Shown here: positions 8,577 to 16,726 of the stretch, piece after piece
Position numbering within the stretch: the first letter of the stretch is position 1
How the letters are laid out: each line of letters starts with the position of its first letter
Origin: Streptomyces tauricus
GTDB taxonomy: Bacteria; Actinomycetota; Actinomycetes; Streptomycetales; Streptomycetaceae
Length of the DNA stretch: 64,000 nucleotides
NCBI RefSeq assembly: GCF_014650955.1
Contig: NZ_BMVY01000003.1
Location: 350,811-414,810 of the forward strand
Direction of reading: 5' to 3'
Notes under the pieces: generated by a model
Told to the model about the DNA's origin: nothing
Databases searched by the model: none
What the model saw: only the letters and a program-made list of their open reading frames with translations
Position numbers and translations under genes: made by a program

Positions 8577-9368
8577 ATGGCTTCGTTCGACTCGCTGCTC
8601 GACAAGGACGGCGTACGGCTCACCGTCGACGACGCGATCGCCACGGTGACGCTGACCAACCCGGCCAAGCGCAACGCGCAGAGCCCCGCCCTGTGGCGGG
8701 CGCTGGCCGAGGCCGGTCGGCTGCTGCCGGGCACCGTGCGTGTCGTCGTGCTGCGCGCCGAAGGCAAGTCCTTCTCCGCGGGGCTCGACCGGCAGGCGTT
8801 CACGCCCGAGGGCTTCGACGGCGAGCCGTCCTTCATCGATCTCGCACGCGGTTCCGACGCCGAACTCGACGCGGCCATCGCCGAGTACCAGGACGGTTTC
8901 ACCTGGTGGCGGCGGAGCGACATCGTGTCCGTCGCCGCTGTGCAGGGACACGCCATCGGCGCCGGCTTCCAGCTCGCGCTCGCCTGTGACCTGCGCGTCG
9001 TCGCCGACGACGTGCAGTTCGCCATGCGCGAGACCGGCCTGGGCCTCGTCCCCGACCTCACGGGTACGCATCCGCTCGTGGGGCTCGTCGGCTACGCCCG
9101 TGCGCTGGAGATCTGCGCGACGGGGCGGTTCGTGCAGGCGGAGGAGGCGCAGCGGACCGGCCTCGCGAACATCGCCGTGCCCGTCGACCAGCTCGACGAC
9201 ACGGTGAGCGAGCTGGCCGCCGCGCTGCTGGCCGCCCCACGGGACGCGCTCGTCGAGACGAAGGCCCTGCTCCAGGGGGCGTCGGATCGTACGTACGAGG
9301 AGCAGCGGGTTGCCGAGCGGGCGGCTCAGGGGCGGCGCCTGCGGGACCTCGCGGGGCTCTCCGACTGA
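8577..9368 (+). CDS. Enoyl-CoA hydratase/isomerase family protein
   Basis: This 263-residue protein has the crotonase fold signatures. An AEGKSFSAGLD oxyanion-hole strand lies near residue 60. GHAIGAGFQLALACDLRV, near residue 125, forms the second oxyanion-hole glycine pair. The following MRETGLGLVPD carries the glutamate normally used for proton transfer. The second acidic position is less clear, so the exact reaction (hydration, isomerisation or hydrolysis of an acyl-CoA) is not settled. CGGAGG precedes the ATG by about 8 bases. It is monocistronic and convergent with the P10-family gene. Confidence 0.87.
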   Translation: MASFDSLLDKDGVRLTVDDAIATVTLTNPAKRNAQSPALWRALAEAGRLLPGTVRVVVLRAEGKSFSAGLDRQAFTPEGFDGEPSFIDLARGSDAELDAAIAEYQDGFTWWRRSDIVSVAAVQGHAIGAGFQLALACDLRVVADDVQFAMRETGLGLVPDLTGTHPLVGLVGYARALEICATGRFVQAEEAQRTGLANIAVPVDQLDDTVSELAAALLAAPRDALVETKALLQGASDRTYEEQRVAERAAQGRRLRDLAGLSD

Positions 9369-9390
9369 CGCGCCGGCGTCGGTGGACGCT

Positions 9391-9412
9391 GGGCGCGGGG
9401 ATCCCCGCGCCC
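9391..9412. terminator. Bidirectional palindrome between convergent genes
   Basis: GGGCGCGGGGA and its exact complement abut at 9391-9412, between the stops of the crotonase gene and the P10-family gene. The sequence shares the GGGCGCGGGG core of the dispersed repeat seen elsewhere in the window. Confidence 0.6.
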
Positions 9413-9422
9413 CTTACGGGCC

Positions 9423-10148
9423 CTAGGGGGCCGGAGCCACCGGGGTCACCGCCGTCACCAGTACCGCTGCCGTCGGGTGGTCGGGGAGTGACTGCGTGAT
9501 GTTCGCGCGGACCGCCGTGGCCGTGTCCAGCGTGCGCCCGGTCTCCCTGACCTCGATCTCCACGCGGATGTGCCGACGGGAGAGAGCCGTGTCGCTGTGG
9601 ACCTCGGTGATGTGCGCCTTGCCCGTCAAGGCCGTCACGCCCGGGACGGCGAGCGCGGCGGTGGCCACGCGGGACTCGTCCGTGTCGGGGGAGGGAAGCG
9701 GCGCGGCGGAGGGCGCCGGACCGGACTGCGCCGGCTGCGGCGGATCCTCGCCCTCCTCCAGCAGGCCCGTCACCCGCAGGTCCACCTCCGTGACCGTCAG
9801 GCCGAGTGCGTCCGTCGCAGCCGCGGTGAGGGCCGCGCGCAGGCGGGCCGCGGCCGCAGGCAGGGGCTCGGCAGGCGAGGCCGCGAACTCCGCGTCGATA
9901 CGCAGCGGACCGGGCGGCAGCGCGCTCGGCGGCGGGGGCACGGCGGGCTCGTACACGCCGTCCGGGTCGGCCAGGCCGAGGCGCAGGGAGTCCAGGCGTA
10001 CGCCCGGCACCCGGCCCGCCGCCCGGCGCAACACGGAGGCCGCCGCGGCCTCCGTGATCCACGCCCCGTCACCCGACCCGCCCAACGGCAGCAATCTGCC
10101 CAGGCCCAGTTGTTGCCTTACTGCTTGCGTCCATCGGTCCGCCGTCAT
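9423..10148 (-). CDS. Asp23-like/nucleopolyhedrovirus P10-family-named protein
   Basis: From the ATG at 10148 this gives 241 residues with no signal peptide or membrane helix. Two similar halves are visible, each with an Asp23-like alternation of strand and helix. One has the LRIDAEF...LRAALTAAATDALGLTVTEVDLRVTGL pattern, residues about 80-135. The other has HIRVEIEVRETGRTLDTATAVRANI, about 195-220. Streptomyces annotation often labels this family 'nucleopolyhedrovirus P10', a name with no functional meaning. Its placement head-to-head with the Asp23 cluster at 10236 supports a shared envelope-stress role. That role is inference. Confidence 0.7.
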   Translation of the reverse strand: MTADRWTQAVRQQLGLGRLLPLGGSGDGAWITEAAAASVLRRAAGRVPGVRLDSLRLGLADPDGVYEPAVPPPPSALPPGPLRIDAEFAASPAEPLPAAAARLRAALTAAATDALGLTVTEVDLRVTGLLEEGEDPPQPAQSGPAPSAAPLPSPDTDESRVATAALAVPGVTALTGKAHITEVHSDTALSRRHIRVEIEVRETGRTLDTATAVRANITQSLPDHPTAAVLVTAVTPVAPAP

Positions 10149-10235
10149 TGCCCCAGCCTGCCGTATCCCTGGCGCGCGACTCGGCAACCCGTCTTAATGT
10201 GGGCGAAGAGGCCCACCGAAAGGGGATGTACGGCG

Positions 10236-10730
10236 ATGAGCGACACGACTCAGCGCAATCGGCCGGAGAGCCCGGAGGCCGAACAGCCGGACCAGCAGCA
10301 GATCAGGAAGAGCGCCGTGACCAAGCGAGGTGGCGGCGATCCGTCGACCCGGGGGCGTACCACCATCGCCGACGGTGTCGTCGAGAAGATCGCCGGACTC
10401 GCCGCCCGGGACGTCCTCGGCGTGCACGCCATGGGCAGCGGGATCTCGCGGACCTTCGGCGCCGTACGCGACCGGGTACCGGGAGGCGGCGCGAAGTCCG
10501 TCACGCGCGGTGTGAAGGCCGAGGTCGGCGAGGTGCAGACCGCGCTCGACCTGGAGATCGTCGTCGACTACGGCGTGTCGATCGCCGACGTCGCCCGTGA
10601 TGTACGGGAGAACGTCATCGCGGCCGTCGAGCGTATGACGGGCCTCGAGGTCGTCGAGGTCAACATCGCGGTCAGCGACGTCAAGCTGCCGGAGGAAGAG
10701 GACGAGGAACCGGAGAACCGACTCCAGTGA
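10236..10730 (+). CDS. Asp23/Gls24 family envelope stress protein
   Basis: The ATG at 10236 follows AAAGGGG and gives 164 residues. After a polar head of about 45 residues comes TTIADGVVEKIAGLAARDVLGVHAM, the hallmark start of Asp23/Gls24 domains. The core continues with VQTALDLEIVVDYG and VRENVIAAVERMTGLEVVEVNI. The tail is acidic (EEEDEEPE). Asp23 in Firmicutes is a membrane-tethered alkaline-shock protein held by AmaP; the same partners occur just downstream here. It is the first gene of a five-gene run reaching 12552. Confidence 0.9.
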   Translation: MSDTTQRNRPESPEAEQPDQQQIRKSAVTKRGGGDPSTRGRTTIADGVVEKIAGLAARDVLGVHAMGSGISRTFGAVRDRVPGGGAKSVTRGVKAEVGEVQTALDLEIVVDYGVSIADVARDVRENVIAAVERMTGLEVVEVNIAVSDVKLPEEEDEEPENRLQ

Positions 10731-10752
10731 GCGACCTGCTGAGGAGCGCACC

Positions 10753-10947
10753 ATGAGCACGGCCGTGATCGGCATGATCGCCGGAATGGCGCTGGGATTC
10801 GCCGGGTACTTCGGCGGCTTCGGCGCGTTCCTCCTGGTGGCCGCACTGGGCGCCATCGGTTTCGTCGTGGGCCGCTTCCTGGAGGGGGACCTGGATCCCG
10901 GTGACTTCTTCCGGTCCCGCGGCACCCGCGACGACCGCCGGCGGTGA
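10753..10947 (+). CDS. Small membrane protein, DUF2273-like
   Basis: This 64-residue protein is mostly one long hydrophobic, Gly/Ala-rich segment (about residues 4-42, enough for two short helices). A charged tail DPGDFFRSRGTRDDRRR follows. A GAGGAG motif lies just before the ATG. Its size, hydropathy and place between two Asp23 genes match the DUF2273 proteins that accompany Asp23 and AmaP in Firmicutes operons. It overlaps the next gene by four bases, so translation is probably coupled. Confidence 0.8.
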   Translation: MSTAVIGMIAGMALGFAGYFGGFGAFLLVAALGAIGFVVGRFLEGDLDPGDFFRSRGTRDDRRR

Positions 10948-11297
10948 CGCGCGTGTCCGAAGCCGTCGCGCCGGGCGAGCGGGGCGCCACGAAGATTGCC
11001 GACCGGGTCGTCGCGAAGATCGCCGCGCAGGCGGCCCGGGAGGCGCTCGACGTGCTGCCTCCCGGCGCGGTGCCCCCGCACGCCACGGTCGTCGTCCACC
11101 AGGACCTCGCCCGCGTCAGCGTCAGTCTCGAACTCGGCTACCCCTGCGACATCGGCGGCCGGTGCGGCGCTGTGCGTCGCCGCGTCGCACAGCGGGTAGA
11201 GGCGTTGGCGGGAATGAAAGTGCCCGAGGTCGCCGTCCAGGTGGAGCGACTGCACTCCGCGCAGACGCGCGGCGCGGTACAGGGGAGGACGCAATGA
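10944..11297 (+). CDS. Short Asp23/Gls24 family protein
   Basis: This 117-residue product starts at the GTG overlapping the previous stop; GTG 10953 is an alternative. ATKIADRVVAKIAAQAAREALDVLP matches the first helix of Asp23 proteins. VSLELGYPCDIGGRCGAVRRRVAQRVEALAGMKVPEVAVQVERL covers the rest of the domain. It lacks the long tails of the paralog at 10236, and it carries two cysteines (in PCDIGGRC) that the first paralog lacks. It overlaps the next gene by four bases. Confidence 0.85.
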   Translation: MTRVSEAVAPGERGATKIADRVVAKIAAQAAREALDVLPPGAVPPHATVVVHQDLARVSVSLELGYPCDIGGRCGAVRRRVAQRVEALAGMKVPEVAVQVERLHSAQTRGAVQGRTQ

Positions 11298-11968
11298 GCG
11301 AGCCCCAGGGCTCCGAGAGCACCCGACAGCTGCCCGTCGTCGAGAAGGCCGCCGAGAGCGAACTCGACCAGTCCGCCTCCGCCGCCGATCACACCCCCCT
11401 GCCGACCCTCGACGACGCCGAGGACGGCAACGGCCGGTTCTGGTCGGCCCGCCGCGTCCCCGCGGGCGTCCTCGCGCTGCTGGTCCTGGCCGCCGCGGGT
11501 CTCCTGCTGTACGACGTCGTCGCCGTCCGGGCCGACCGGCCGGCCATGCACTGGCGCAGGTCCCTGGCCCGTGAACTCGCCGAACGGCCCCTGGACGACA
11601 CGTGGGTGCTCGTCGGCGCCGGGGTCGCGACGGCCCTGGGCCTGTGGCTGCTCGTCCTCGCCGCGACCCCGGGACTGCGCGACCTCCTGACGATGCGGCG
11701 CGCCCACCCCGACGTACGGGCCGCACTGCACCGCGACGCCGCCGCGACGGTGCTGCGCGACCGGGCCATGGAGGTGTCCGGCGTGCAGTCGGTCCGGGTG
11801 CGGATGCGGCGCAGGAAGGCCGACGTCCGCGCGGTCTCGCACTTCCGTGAACTCGACGACGTACGCGCCGACCTGGACGCCACGCTCGCCGACGGCGTCA
11901 GGGGGCTCGGCCTCGCCCGGCGGCCCGCGCTGTCGGTGCATGTCGCCCGGCCGGGCCGGAAGGGGTGA
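11294..11968 (+). CDS. DUF6286-type membrane protein of the Asp23 cluster
   Basis: The protein has 224 residues, with a polar N-terminal arm of about 50 residues. Two transmembrane helices follow: VPAGVLALLVLAAAGLLLYD near residue 57, and a second near residue 105. The C-terminal half is a soluble alpha/beta domain with VRVRMRRRKADVRAVS and a final LSVHVARPGRKG strand, similar to the AmaP soluble region. The spacing of helix pair and domain suggests it tethers Asp23-like partners at the membrane. This is inferred from the Firmicutes system. Confidence 0.78.
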   Translation: MSEPQGSESTRQLPVVEKAAESELDQSASAADHTPLPTLDDAEDGNGRFWSARRVPAGVLALLVLAAAGLLLYDVVAVRADRPAMHWRRSLARELAERPLDDTWVLVGAGVATALGLWLLVLAATPGLRDLLTMRRAHPDVRAALHRDAAATVLRDRAMEVSGVQSVRVRMRRRKADVRAVSHFRELDDVRADLDATLADGVRGLGLARRPALSVHVARPGRKG

Positions 11969-12552
11969 CCGCAGTGCTGAGGATCGTGAACCGGGTCCTG
12001 CTGGGCCTCGCGGGTCTGCTCCTGGTCGTGCTCGGCGGCTCCGCGCTCGCCGTGGGCCTCGGCGTGGACCCGCCGTCGTGGTGGATCCACGACGGCCGCC
12101 ACGATGTGCTGCTGAGCGACGCCGACCGGACGAGGTGGCGGGCCGAGGGCTGGTGGTGGCTGGCCGTCATCGCCGCGCTGGCGGTGGCCGTGCTGCTCGC
12201 CCTGTGGTGGCTGGCGGCGGTACTGCGCCGGCGCCGCCTCGCCGAGGTACTGGTCGACACCGGCGACGGCGAGGGCGCACTGCTGCGGGGCCGGGCCCTG
12301 GAGGGCGTACTGGCCGCGGAGGCGGGCGCGTTGGAAGGGGTACGGGGGGCGAAGGCGTCGCTCACCGGCCGACGCCGGGCCCCCGAGGCGCGGGTCCGCC
12401 TGCTGCTGGAGCCGCACGCCGACCCCGGCGAAACCCTCACCCGCCTGACGACGGAGTCACTCGCCCACGCCAGGGACTCGGCCGGCCTCGCGTCCCTCCC
12501 GGCGGAGGCACGCCTACGCGCGGCGAAACACGGCCCGGAACGAGTCAACTGA
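11965..12552 (+). CDS. AmaP-like alkaline shock membrane anchor
   Basis: The start is the GTG overlapping the previous stop (GTG 11974 is also possible), giving 195 residues. Helix 1 (about residues 5-30) and helix 2 (about 66-90, LAVIAALAVAVLLALWWLAAVL) flank an external loop with PPSWWIHDG. The C-terminal soluble part has ALLRGRALEGVLAAEAGALEGVRGAKASL and VRLLLEPHADP, the pattern of AmaP domains that bind Asp23. It ends the cluster and is followed by two copies of the GGGGCGCGGGGAAC repeat. Confidence 0.8.
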   Translation: MTAVLRIVNRVLLGLAGLLLVVLGGSALAVGLGVDPPSWWIHDGRHDVLLSDADRTRWRAEGWWWLAVIAALAVAVLLALWWLAAVLRRRRLAEVLVDTGDGEGALLRGRALEGVLAAEAGALEGVRGAKASLTGRRRAPEARVRLLLEPHADPGETLTRLTTESLAHARDSAGLASLPAEARLRAAKHGPERVN

Positions 12553-12567
12553 CCCGAGCCGCCTCAT

Positions 12568-12663
12568 GGGGGCGCGGGGAACGGCGCGCTCAGCCCTCAC
12601 CGGACCCGCACGGGAACGCGGACCCGCACCCCGTCTTCTCAGGGGCGCGGGGAACGGCGCGAC
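12568..12663. repeat. Two direct copies of the GGGGCGCGGGGAACGGCGC element
   Basis: One copy lies at 12568-12589 and the other at 12641-12663, in the same orientation. They fill the gap between the Asp23 cluster and the minus-strand SDR gene. The same core recurs near 15460, 34900 and 60490-60630. Confidence 0.7.
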
Positions 12664-12720
12664 AGGCCCCCACCGGCCGCAGCGACACCACGACCCGTGG
12701 CCGGGAGGCCGATCCCGGGG

Positions 12721-13476
12721 TCAGAACCCGTTCCGGGCGCCGCCGTCCACCGGCACCATGATCCCCGTCAGATAGGACGCCGCAGGCGACAGCAGAAACG
12801 CGGCGGTCCGCCCGAACTCCTCCGGCCTCCCGTACCGCCGCAACGGGATCCGCGCCTCGTTCGCCGCCCGAGTCGCCTCAGGATCGGCCGAGTACCCGTC
12901 CAGCTCGCGCACGCGATCCGTGTCGATCCGGGCGGGCAGCACCCCCACCACCCGGATCCCGCGCGGACCCAGCTCGTCGGAGAGGGACTTGGCGAACCCG
13001 GCCAGCCCGGGCCGCAGACCGTTGGAGATGGTCAGACCCGCGATCGGCTCGTGCACCGAACCGGAGAGCACGAAGCCGATGACCCCGCCCTCGCCCAACT
13101 CGGCGGCGGCCGCGCGGGCCAGCCGGACCGCGCCGAGGAAGACGGAGTCGAACGCGGCCTGCCACTGCTCGTCCGTGTTGTCGGCGACGAAGCCGGGCGC
13201 CGGACCGCCGACGCTGATCAGGATGCCGTCGAAACCGCCGAACCGCTCACGCGCGGCCGCGATCAGGCTCGCCGGCGCCGAGGGGTCGGCGTTGTCCACG
13301 GCCACACCATGGGCGTTCGGGCCGAGCGCGGTCGCGGCCTCGGCCACCGTCTTCTCGTCGCGCCCGGTGACGATCACCTTCGCGCCGTCGGCGACGAGTT
13401 CACGCGCGGAGGCGTGCCCCAGGCCGCGCGTTGCTCCGGTGACGACGTAGACGCGGTCCTTCAGTCCAAGATCCAT
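12721..13476 (-). CDS. SDR-family protein with non-canonical active site
   Basis: This 251-residue protein carries the Rossmann motif TGATRGLG (residues 13-20). It ends with the SDR C-terminal pattern SYLTGIMVPVDGGARNGF. The usual catalytic Tyr-x-x-x-Lys is not seen. The aligned segment reads ISNGLRPGLAG, placing Ser where Tyr should be and Arg where Lys should be, while an upstream SGS is kept. Subgroups of beta-ketoacyl-reductase-like SDRs with altered catalytic residues are known. Activity as an ordinary reductase is therefore doubtful. It is convergent with the Asp23 cluster, and the GH15 gene upstream on its strand ends only four bases before its start. Confidence 0.85.
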   Translation of the reverse strand: MDLGLKDRVYVVTGATRGLGHASARELVADGAKVIVTGRDEKTVAEAATALGPNAHGVAVDNADPSAPASLIAAARERFGGFDGILISVGGPAPGFVADNTDEQWQAAFDSVFLGAVRLARAAAAELGEGGVIGFVLSGSVHEPIAGLTISNGLRPGLAGFAKSLSDELGPRGIRVVGVLPARIDTDRVRELDGYSADPEATRAANEARIPLRRYGRPEEFGRTAAFLLSPAASYLTGIMVPVDGGARNGF

Positions 13477-13480
13477 GGCC

Positions 13481-15349
13481 CTATCCTGCCTCGTCCCCTG
13501 TCTCGTCCGTATCGGGCACCCCAGTCTTCCCCTCGCCGTCGAACAGGGCCAGGGCGGTGCCCACGAGACCGATGTGGCTGAACGCCTGCGGGAAGTTGCC
13601 GAGCTGATGGCCGGCCACCGGGTCGTACTCCTCCGCCAGCAGCCCCACGTCGTTGCGGAGCGCGATCAGCCGCTCGAACAGGGCCAGGGCCTCCTTCGTA
13701 CGGCCCGTCAGATGCAGCGCGTCCGCCAGCCAGAACGAGCAGACGAGGAACGAGCCCTCGCCGCCGGGCAGCCCGTCGACGTCCTTGAGGTCCGAGCCGG
13801 ACGGCTCCGAGCCGTGCGGGCCCGAGCCGTCGAGGGACGCGTCGTAGCGGTGCACGAAGCCGTCGCGGGCGAGTTCCGAGCGGACCGCGTCGACCGTGCC
13901 GACCACCCTGGGGTCGTCCGGCGGCAGGAAGCCGAGGCGGGGGATGAGCAGCAGCGCGGCGTCCAGCTCACGCGAGCCGTAGGACTGCGTGAACGTGTTC
14001 CGCTCGGGGTCGAAGCCGCGCTCGCACACCTCCCGGTGCACCTCGTCCCGCATCGCGCGCCACTTGTCGATGTCGCCGTCCAGCTCGGGGTTCTCCTCCA
14101 GGGTGCGCACCGTGCGGTCGGCGGCGACCCACGCCATCACCTTCGAGTGCACGAAGTGGCGGCGCGGTCCGCGCACCTCCCACAGGCCCTCGTCGGGCTT
14201 GCGCCACGCCGTGTGCAGGAAGTCCATCAGGGCCTGGTGCAGGCGCCACATGTCCGGTTCGGCCGGCAGGCCCGCGTGCTGCGCCAGCGTGAGGGAGTCG
14301 ATCACCTCGCCGTACACGTCGAGCTGCAACTGCTCCACGGCCTCGTTGCCGATCCGCACCGGCGCCGAACCGCGGAATCCTGGCAGCCACGCCAGTTCGT
14401 ACTCGGGGATCCGCCGCTCGCCCGCCAGCCCGTACATGATCTGCAGGTCGGCCGGGTCGCCCGCGACCGCGCGCAGCAGCCAGTTGCGCCAGGCCTCCGC
14501 CTCCTCCTGGTAGCCGCAGGCGAGCAGCGCGCCGAGGGTGAGCGTGGAGTCGCGCAGCCAGCAGTAGCGGTAGTCCCAGTTGCGGACGCCGCCGATCTCC
14601 TCGGGCAGTGAGGTCGTGGGGGCCGCGACGATGCCGCCGCTCGGCGCGTAGGTGAGGGCCTTGAGGGTGATCAGGGAACGGACGACCGCGTCGCGGTGCG
14701 GCCCGTCGTAGCGGCAGCGGGCCGCCCAGGCCTGCCAGTCGGCGACGCTCTGCTCCAGTGCCTCGAACGGGTCGACCAGGTCGGGGCGCGGCTCGTGCGA
14801 GGGGTGCCAGGTCAGGACGAAGGCGACCTTCTCGCCCTCGGCGACCGTGAACTCCGAGTGCGTACCGAAGTCCTCGCCCCAGGTGTGGACCTCCGGTTCG
14901 CTGCGCAGCCACACCGAGTCGGGGCCCGCCACGGCCACCCGGTGGCCCTCCGACTTGCGGACCCAGGGCACGACCGAGCCGTAGTCGAAGCGCAGCCGCA
15001 GGGTGCTGCGTACGGTCACCTTGCCCTTGAGGCCTTCGACGATCCGTACGACGTCGGGGGCGCGGTCGCGCTGCGGCATCAGGTCGGTGACGCGTATCGA
15101 GCCGTCCTCGGTGTCCCACTCGGTGTCGAGCACGAGGGTGTCGGGCCGGTACGCGCGCCGGGTGCAGGTGCCCGCTCCCTTCGGCGCGAGCCGCCAGTGT
15201 CCGTTGTCGTCGTCGCCCAGCAGTTTCGCGAAGCAGGCGGCTGAGTCGAACCGGGGCAGACAGAGCCAGTCGACCGAGCCGTCCCTGCCTACCAGGGCGG
15301 CGGTCTGGTGGTCGCCGATGAGCGCGTAGTCCTCGATGGAAGGGTGCAC
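13481..15349 (-). CDS. Glycoside hydrolase family 15 (glucoamylase/trehalase-like)
   Basis: The GTG at 15349 is preferred because it gives MHPSIEDYALIGD, the family's usual opening; a TTG 33 bases upstream is in frame. The product is 622 residues with no signal peptide, so it is cytoplasmic. The N-terminal third is the beta-sandwich typical of bacterial GH15. The catalytic (alpha/alpha)6 barrel contains GGVRNWDYRYCWLRDS and SFWLADALHLTGR. In actinobacteria these enzymes act on trehalose or on alpha-1,4-glucans in glycogen turnover; which one cannot be decided here. It is followed closely by the SDR gene. Confidence 0.9.
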   Translation of the reverse strand: MHPSIEDYALIGDHQTAALVGRDGSVDWLCLPRFDSAACFAKLLGDDDNGHWRLAPKGAGTCTRRAYRPDTLVLDTEWDTEDGSIRVTDLMPQRDRAPDVVRIVEGLKGKVTVRSTLRLRFDYGSVVPWVRKSEGHRVAVAGPDSVWLRSEPEVHTWGEDFGTHSEFTVAEGEKVAFVLTWHPSHEPRPDLVDPFEALEQSVADWQAWAARCRYDGPHRDAVVRSLITLKALTYAPSGGIVAAPTTSLPEEIGGVRNWDYRYCWLRDSTLTLGALLACGYQEEAEAWRNWLLRAVAGDPADLQIMYGLAGERRIPEYELAWLPGFRGSAPVRIGNEAVEQLQLDVYGEVIDSLTLAQHAGLPAEPDMWRLHQALMDFLHTAWRKPDEGLWEVRGPRRHFVHSKVMAWVAADRTVRTLEENPELDGDIDKWRAMRDEVHREVCERGFDPERNTFTQSYGSRELDAALLLIPRLGFLPPDDPRVVGTVDAVRSELARDGFVHRYDASLDGSGPHGSEPSGSDLKDVDGLPGGEGSFLVCSFWLADALHLTGRTKEALALFERLIALRNDVGLLAEEYDPVAGHQLGNFPQAFSHIGLVGTALALFDGEGKTGVPDTDETGDEAG

Positions 15350-15456
15350 GTGTGCCGGGTTCCCTTGGGATCCGGCGATCAACCCCGGCTGTTGATCGCC
15401 GAATCCCCTGACGAGGGCGGGCGGGATTCCGGGTGCGGCCCGGTGAGGGTGCTGGT

Positions 15457-15500
15457 CGCGCAGTTCCCCGCGCCCCTTCAGGGGCGCGGGGAACTGCGCG
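15457..15500 (-). terminator. 20-bp perfect hairpin downstream of SURF1 gene
   Basis: Positions 15457-15476 pair without mismatch with 15481-15500 around a TTCA loop. It is a head-to-head pair of the dispersed GGGGCGCGGGGAAC element. It lies between the SURF1 stop codon and the GH15 start. A T-run (15504-15508) follows it on the plus strand. Confidence 0.7.
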
Positions 15501-15538
15501 GTCTTTTTGGTTCTGCGGGGGGCCGGGTGCGGCGGCGC

Positions 15539-16330
15539 TCAGACGGGGGCCGGCTCCGTCGCCGGCGCGGACGCCGCCTCGGCCGCCTCCGCGCGGTCAC
15601 GCCGCTCGCGCCGCACCAGCACCACGAACCCCACAGGAACGCCCGCGGCGAACAGCCACCACTGGACCGCATACGCCATGTGCGGCCCGATGTCGCTGTG
15701 GTTGGGCGCCGAGATCAGCTCGGGCACGTCCCCCGCGGGCTCCGGCGCGGTCAGCTCGACGTAACCGCCGAGGACCTGCTTGCCGAGCGCCTTCGCCTGC
15801 TGCTCGCTGTTGATCAGCATGACCATGCGGTCGGGCAGCCCGCGCACATCCTTGATGCCGCTGTCGCCGCTCGTCTCGTCGGCCATCAGGCGCCCGGTGA
15901 CCGTGGTCTCGCCCTTCGCGGGCGCGGGGATCTTCGGGAACTCGGTCTGCGCGCCGTCCGCGGGGATCCAGCCGCGGTTGACCACGAGGACCCGCCCGTC
16001 ATCCAGGACGAACGGTGTCAGTACGTGGAAGCCGACCTCTTCGTCGGAGTTGGTACGGCGGCGGACCACGACCTCGTCGGCGGTGTCGAAGGTGCCCTTC
16101 GCCGTCACCCGGCGGTACAGGTTCTCGTGCCTGACCGCCTGCCCCGGCGCGGTCAGCGACTCGGCGGGGACCGGCTTCGCGGACAGCGAGTCCGAGATCA
16201 CCCGGTTCAGCGCGACCTTGTGCTCGTGCCGGTGCAGTTGCCAGAAGCCCAGCTCGATCATCGTCGGGATGAGCGCGAGCATGATGAGGGTGAGGATCAC
16301 CCACTGCCGGGACAACAGGAAGCGGTACAC
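15539..16330 (-). CDS. SURF1 family cytochrome oxidase biogenesis protein
   Basis: The GTG at 16330 begins MYRFLLSRQW, the common start for actinobacterial SURF1, and gives 263 residues. The first transmembrane helix spans about residues 8-26 and ends at the conserved GFWQLHRHEHK. The C-terminal helix is in YAVQWWLFAAGVPVGFVVLV. Between them lies the external domain with VLVVNRGWIPADG and VTGRLM, matching SURF1 signatures. The protein assists haem insertion into the aa3-type oxidase. Oxidase genes are not in the window. An Ala/Glu-rich tail follows the last helix. Confidence 0.9.
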   Translation of the reverse strand: MYRFLLSRQWVILTLIMLALIPTMIELGFWQLHRHEHKVALNRVISDSLSAKPVPAESLTAPGQAVRHENLYRRVTAKGTFDTADEVVVRRRTNSDEEVGFHVLTPFVLDDGRVLVVNRGWIPADGAQTEFPKIPAPAKGETTVTGRLMADETSGDSGIKDVRGLPDRMVMLINSEQQAKALGKQVLGGYVELTAPEPAGDVPELISAPNHSDIGPHMAYAVQWWLFAAGVPVGFVVLVRRERRDRAEAAEAASAPATEPAPV

Positions 16331-16379
16331 CCCACGACCGTACAACCGGGTCGTGGGGCGCGTTCCGTCGGGTACCGGG

Positions 16380-16613
16380 TCACACCCTGTCGATGATCCC
16401 CACCTTTCCCTCCGCGCGGGCGCAGTGGGCACCGCAGTACCAGTGGCCCTCGACCTCGACGCCCTGCCCGATGATCTGGACCCGGCAGTGCTCGCACAGG
16501 GGGGCCATGCGATGGATCGCGCAGGAGAAGCAGTCGAAGACGTGCACCGCTCCCTGTGCGTGGACTTCGAAGGTCATTCCGTAACTGTTGCCGCAAACCT
16601 CACATGTCGCCAT
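16380..16613 (-). CDS. Small Cys-rich zinc-ribbon-like protein
   Basis: This 77-residue protein has four Cys pairs: C4/C7, C28/C31, C40/C43 and C60/C64, with nearby histidines. That is enough to bind two zinc ions in a ribbon or LIM-like arrangement. MATCEVCGNSYGMTFEV opens it and GHWYCGAHCARAEGK closes it. No enzymatic motif is present. I do not know its function; similar proteins in Streptomyces are annotated as hypothetical. It lies between SURF1 and exonuclease genes on the same strand, with 49 bases to the SURF1 start. Confidence 0.8.
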   Translation of the reverse strand: MATCEVCGNSYGMTFEVHAQGAVHVFDCFSCAIHRMAPLCEHCRVQIIGQGVEVEGHWYCGAHCARAEGKVGIIDRV

Positions 16614-16726
16614 GCGCCACAGGGTGGGCCGTTCCCGCGGTCCGGGCGAGCGGTCCGTGGGCGAGTCGCCCGGAATCACCCGTCCGTACGGTCGCCCCCG
16701 CGTCATCCCCGCGGACGACCCCGCGC

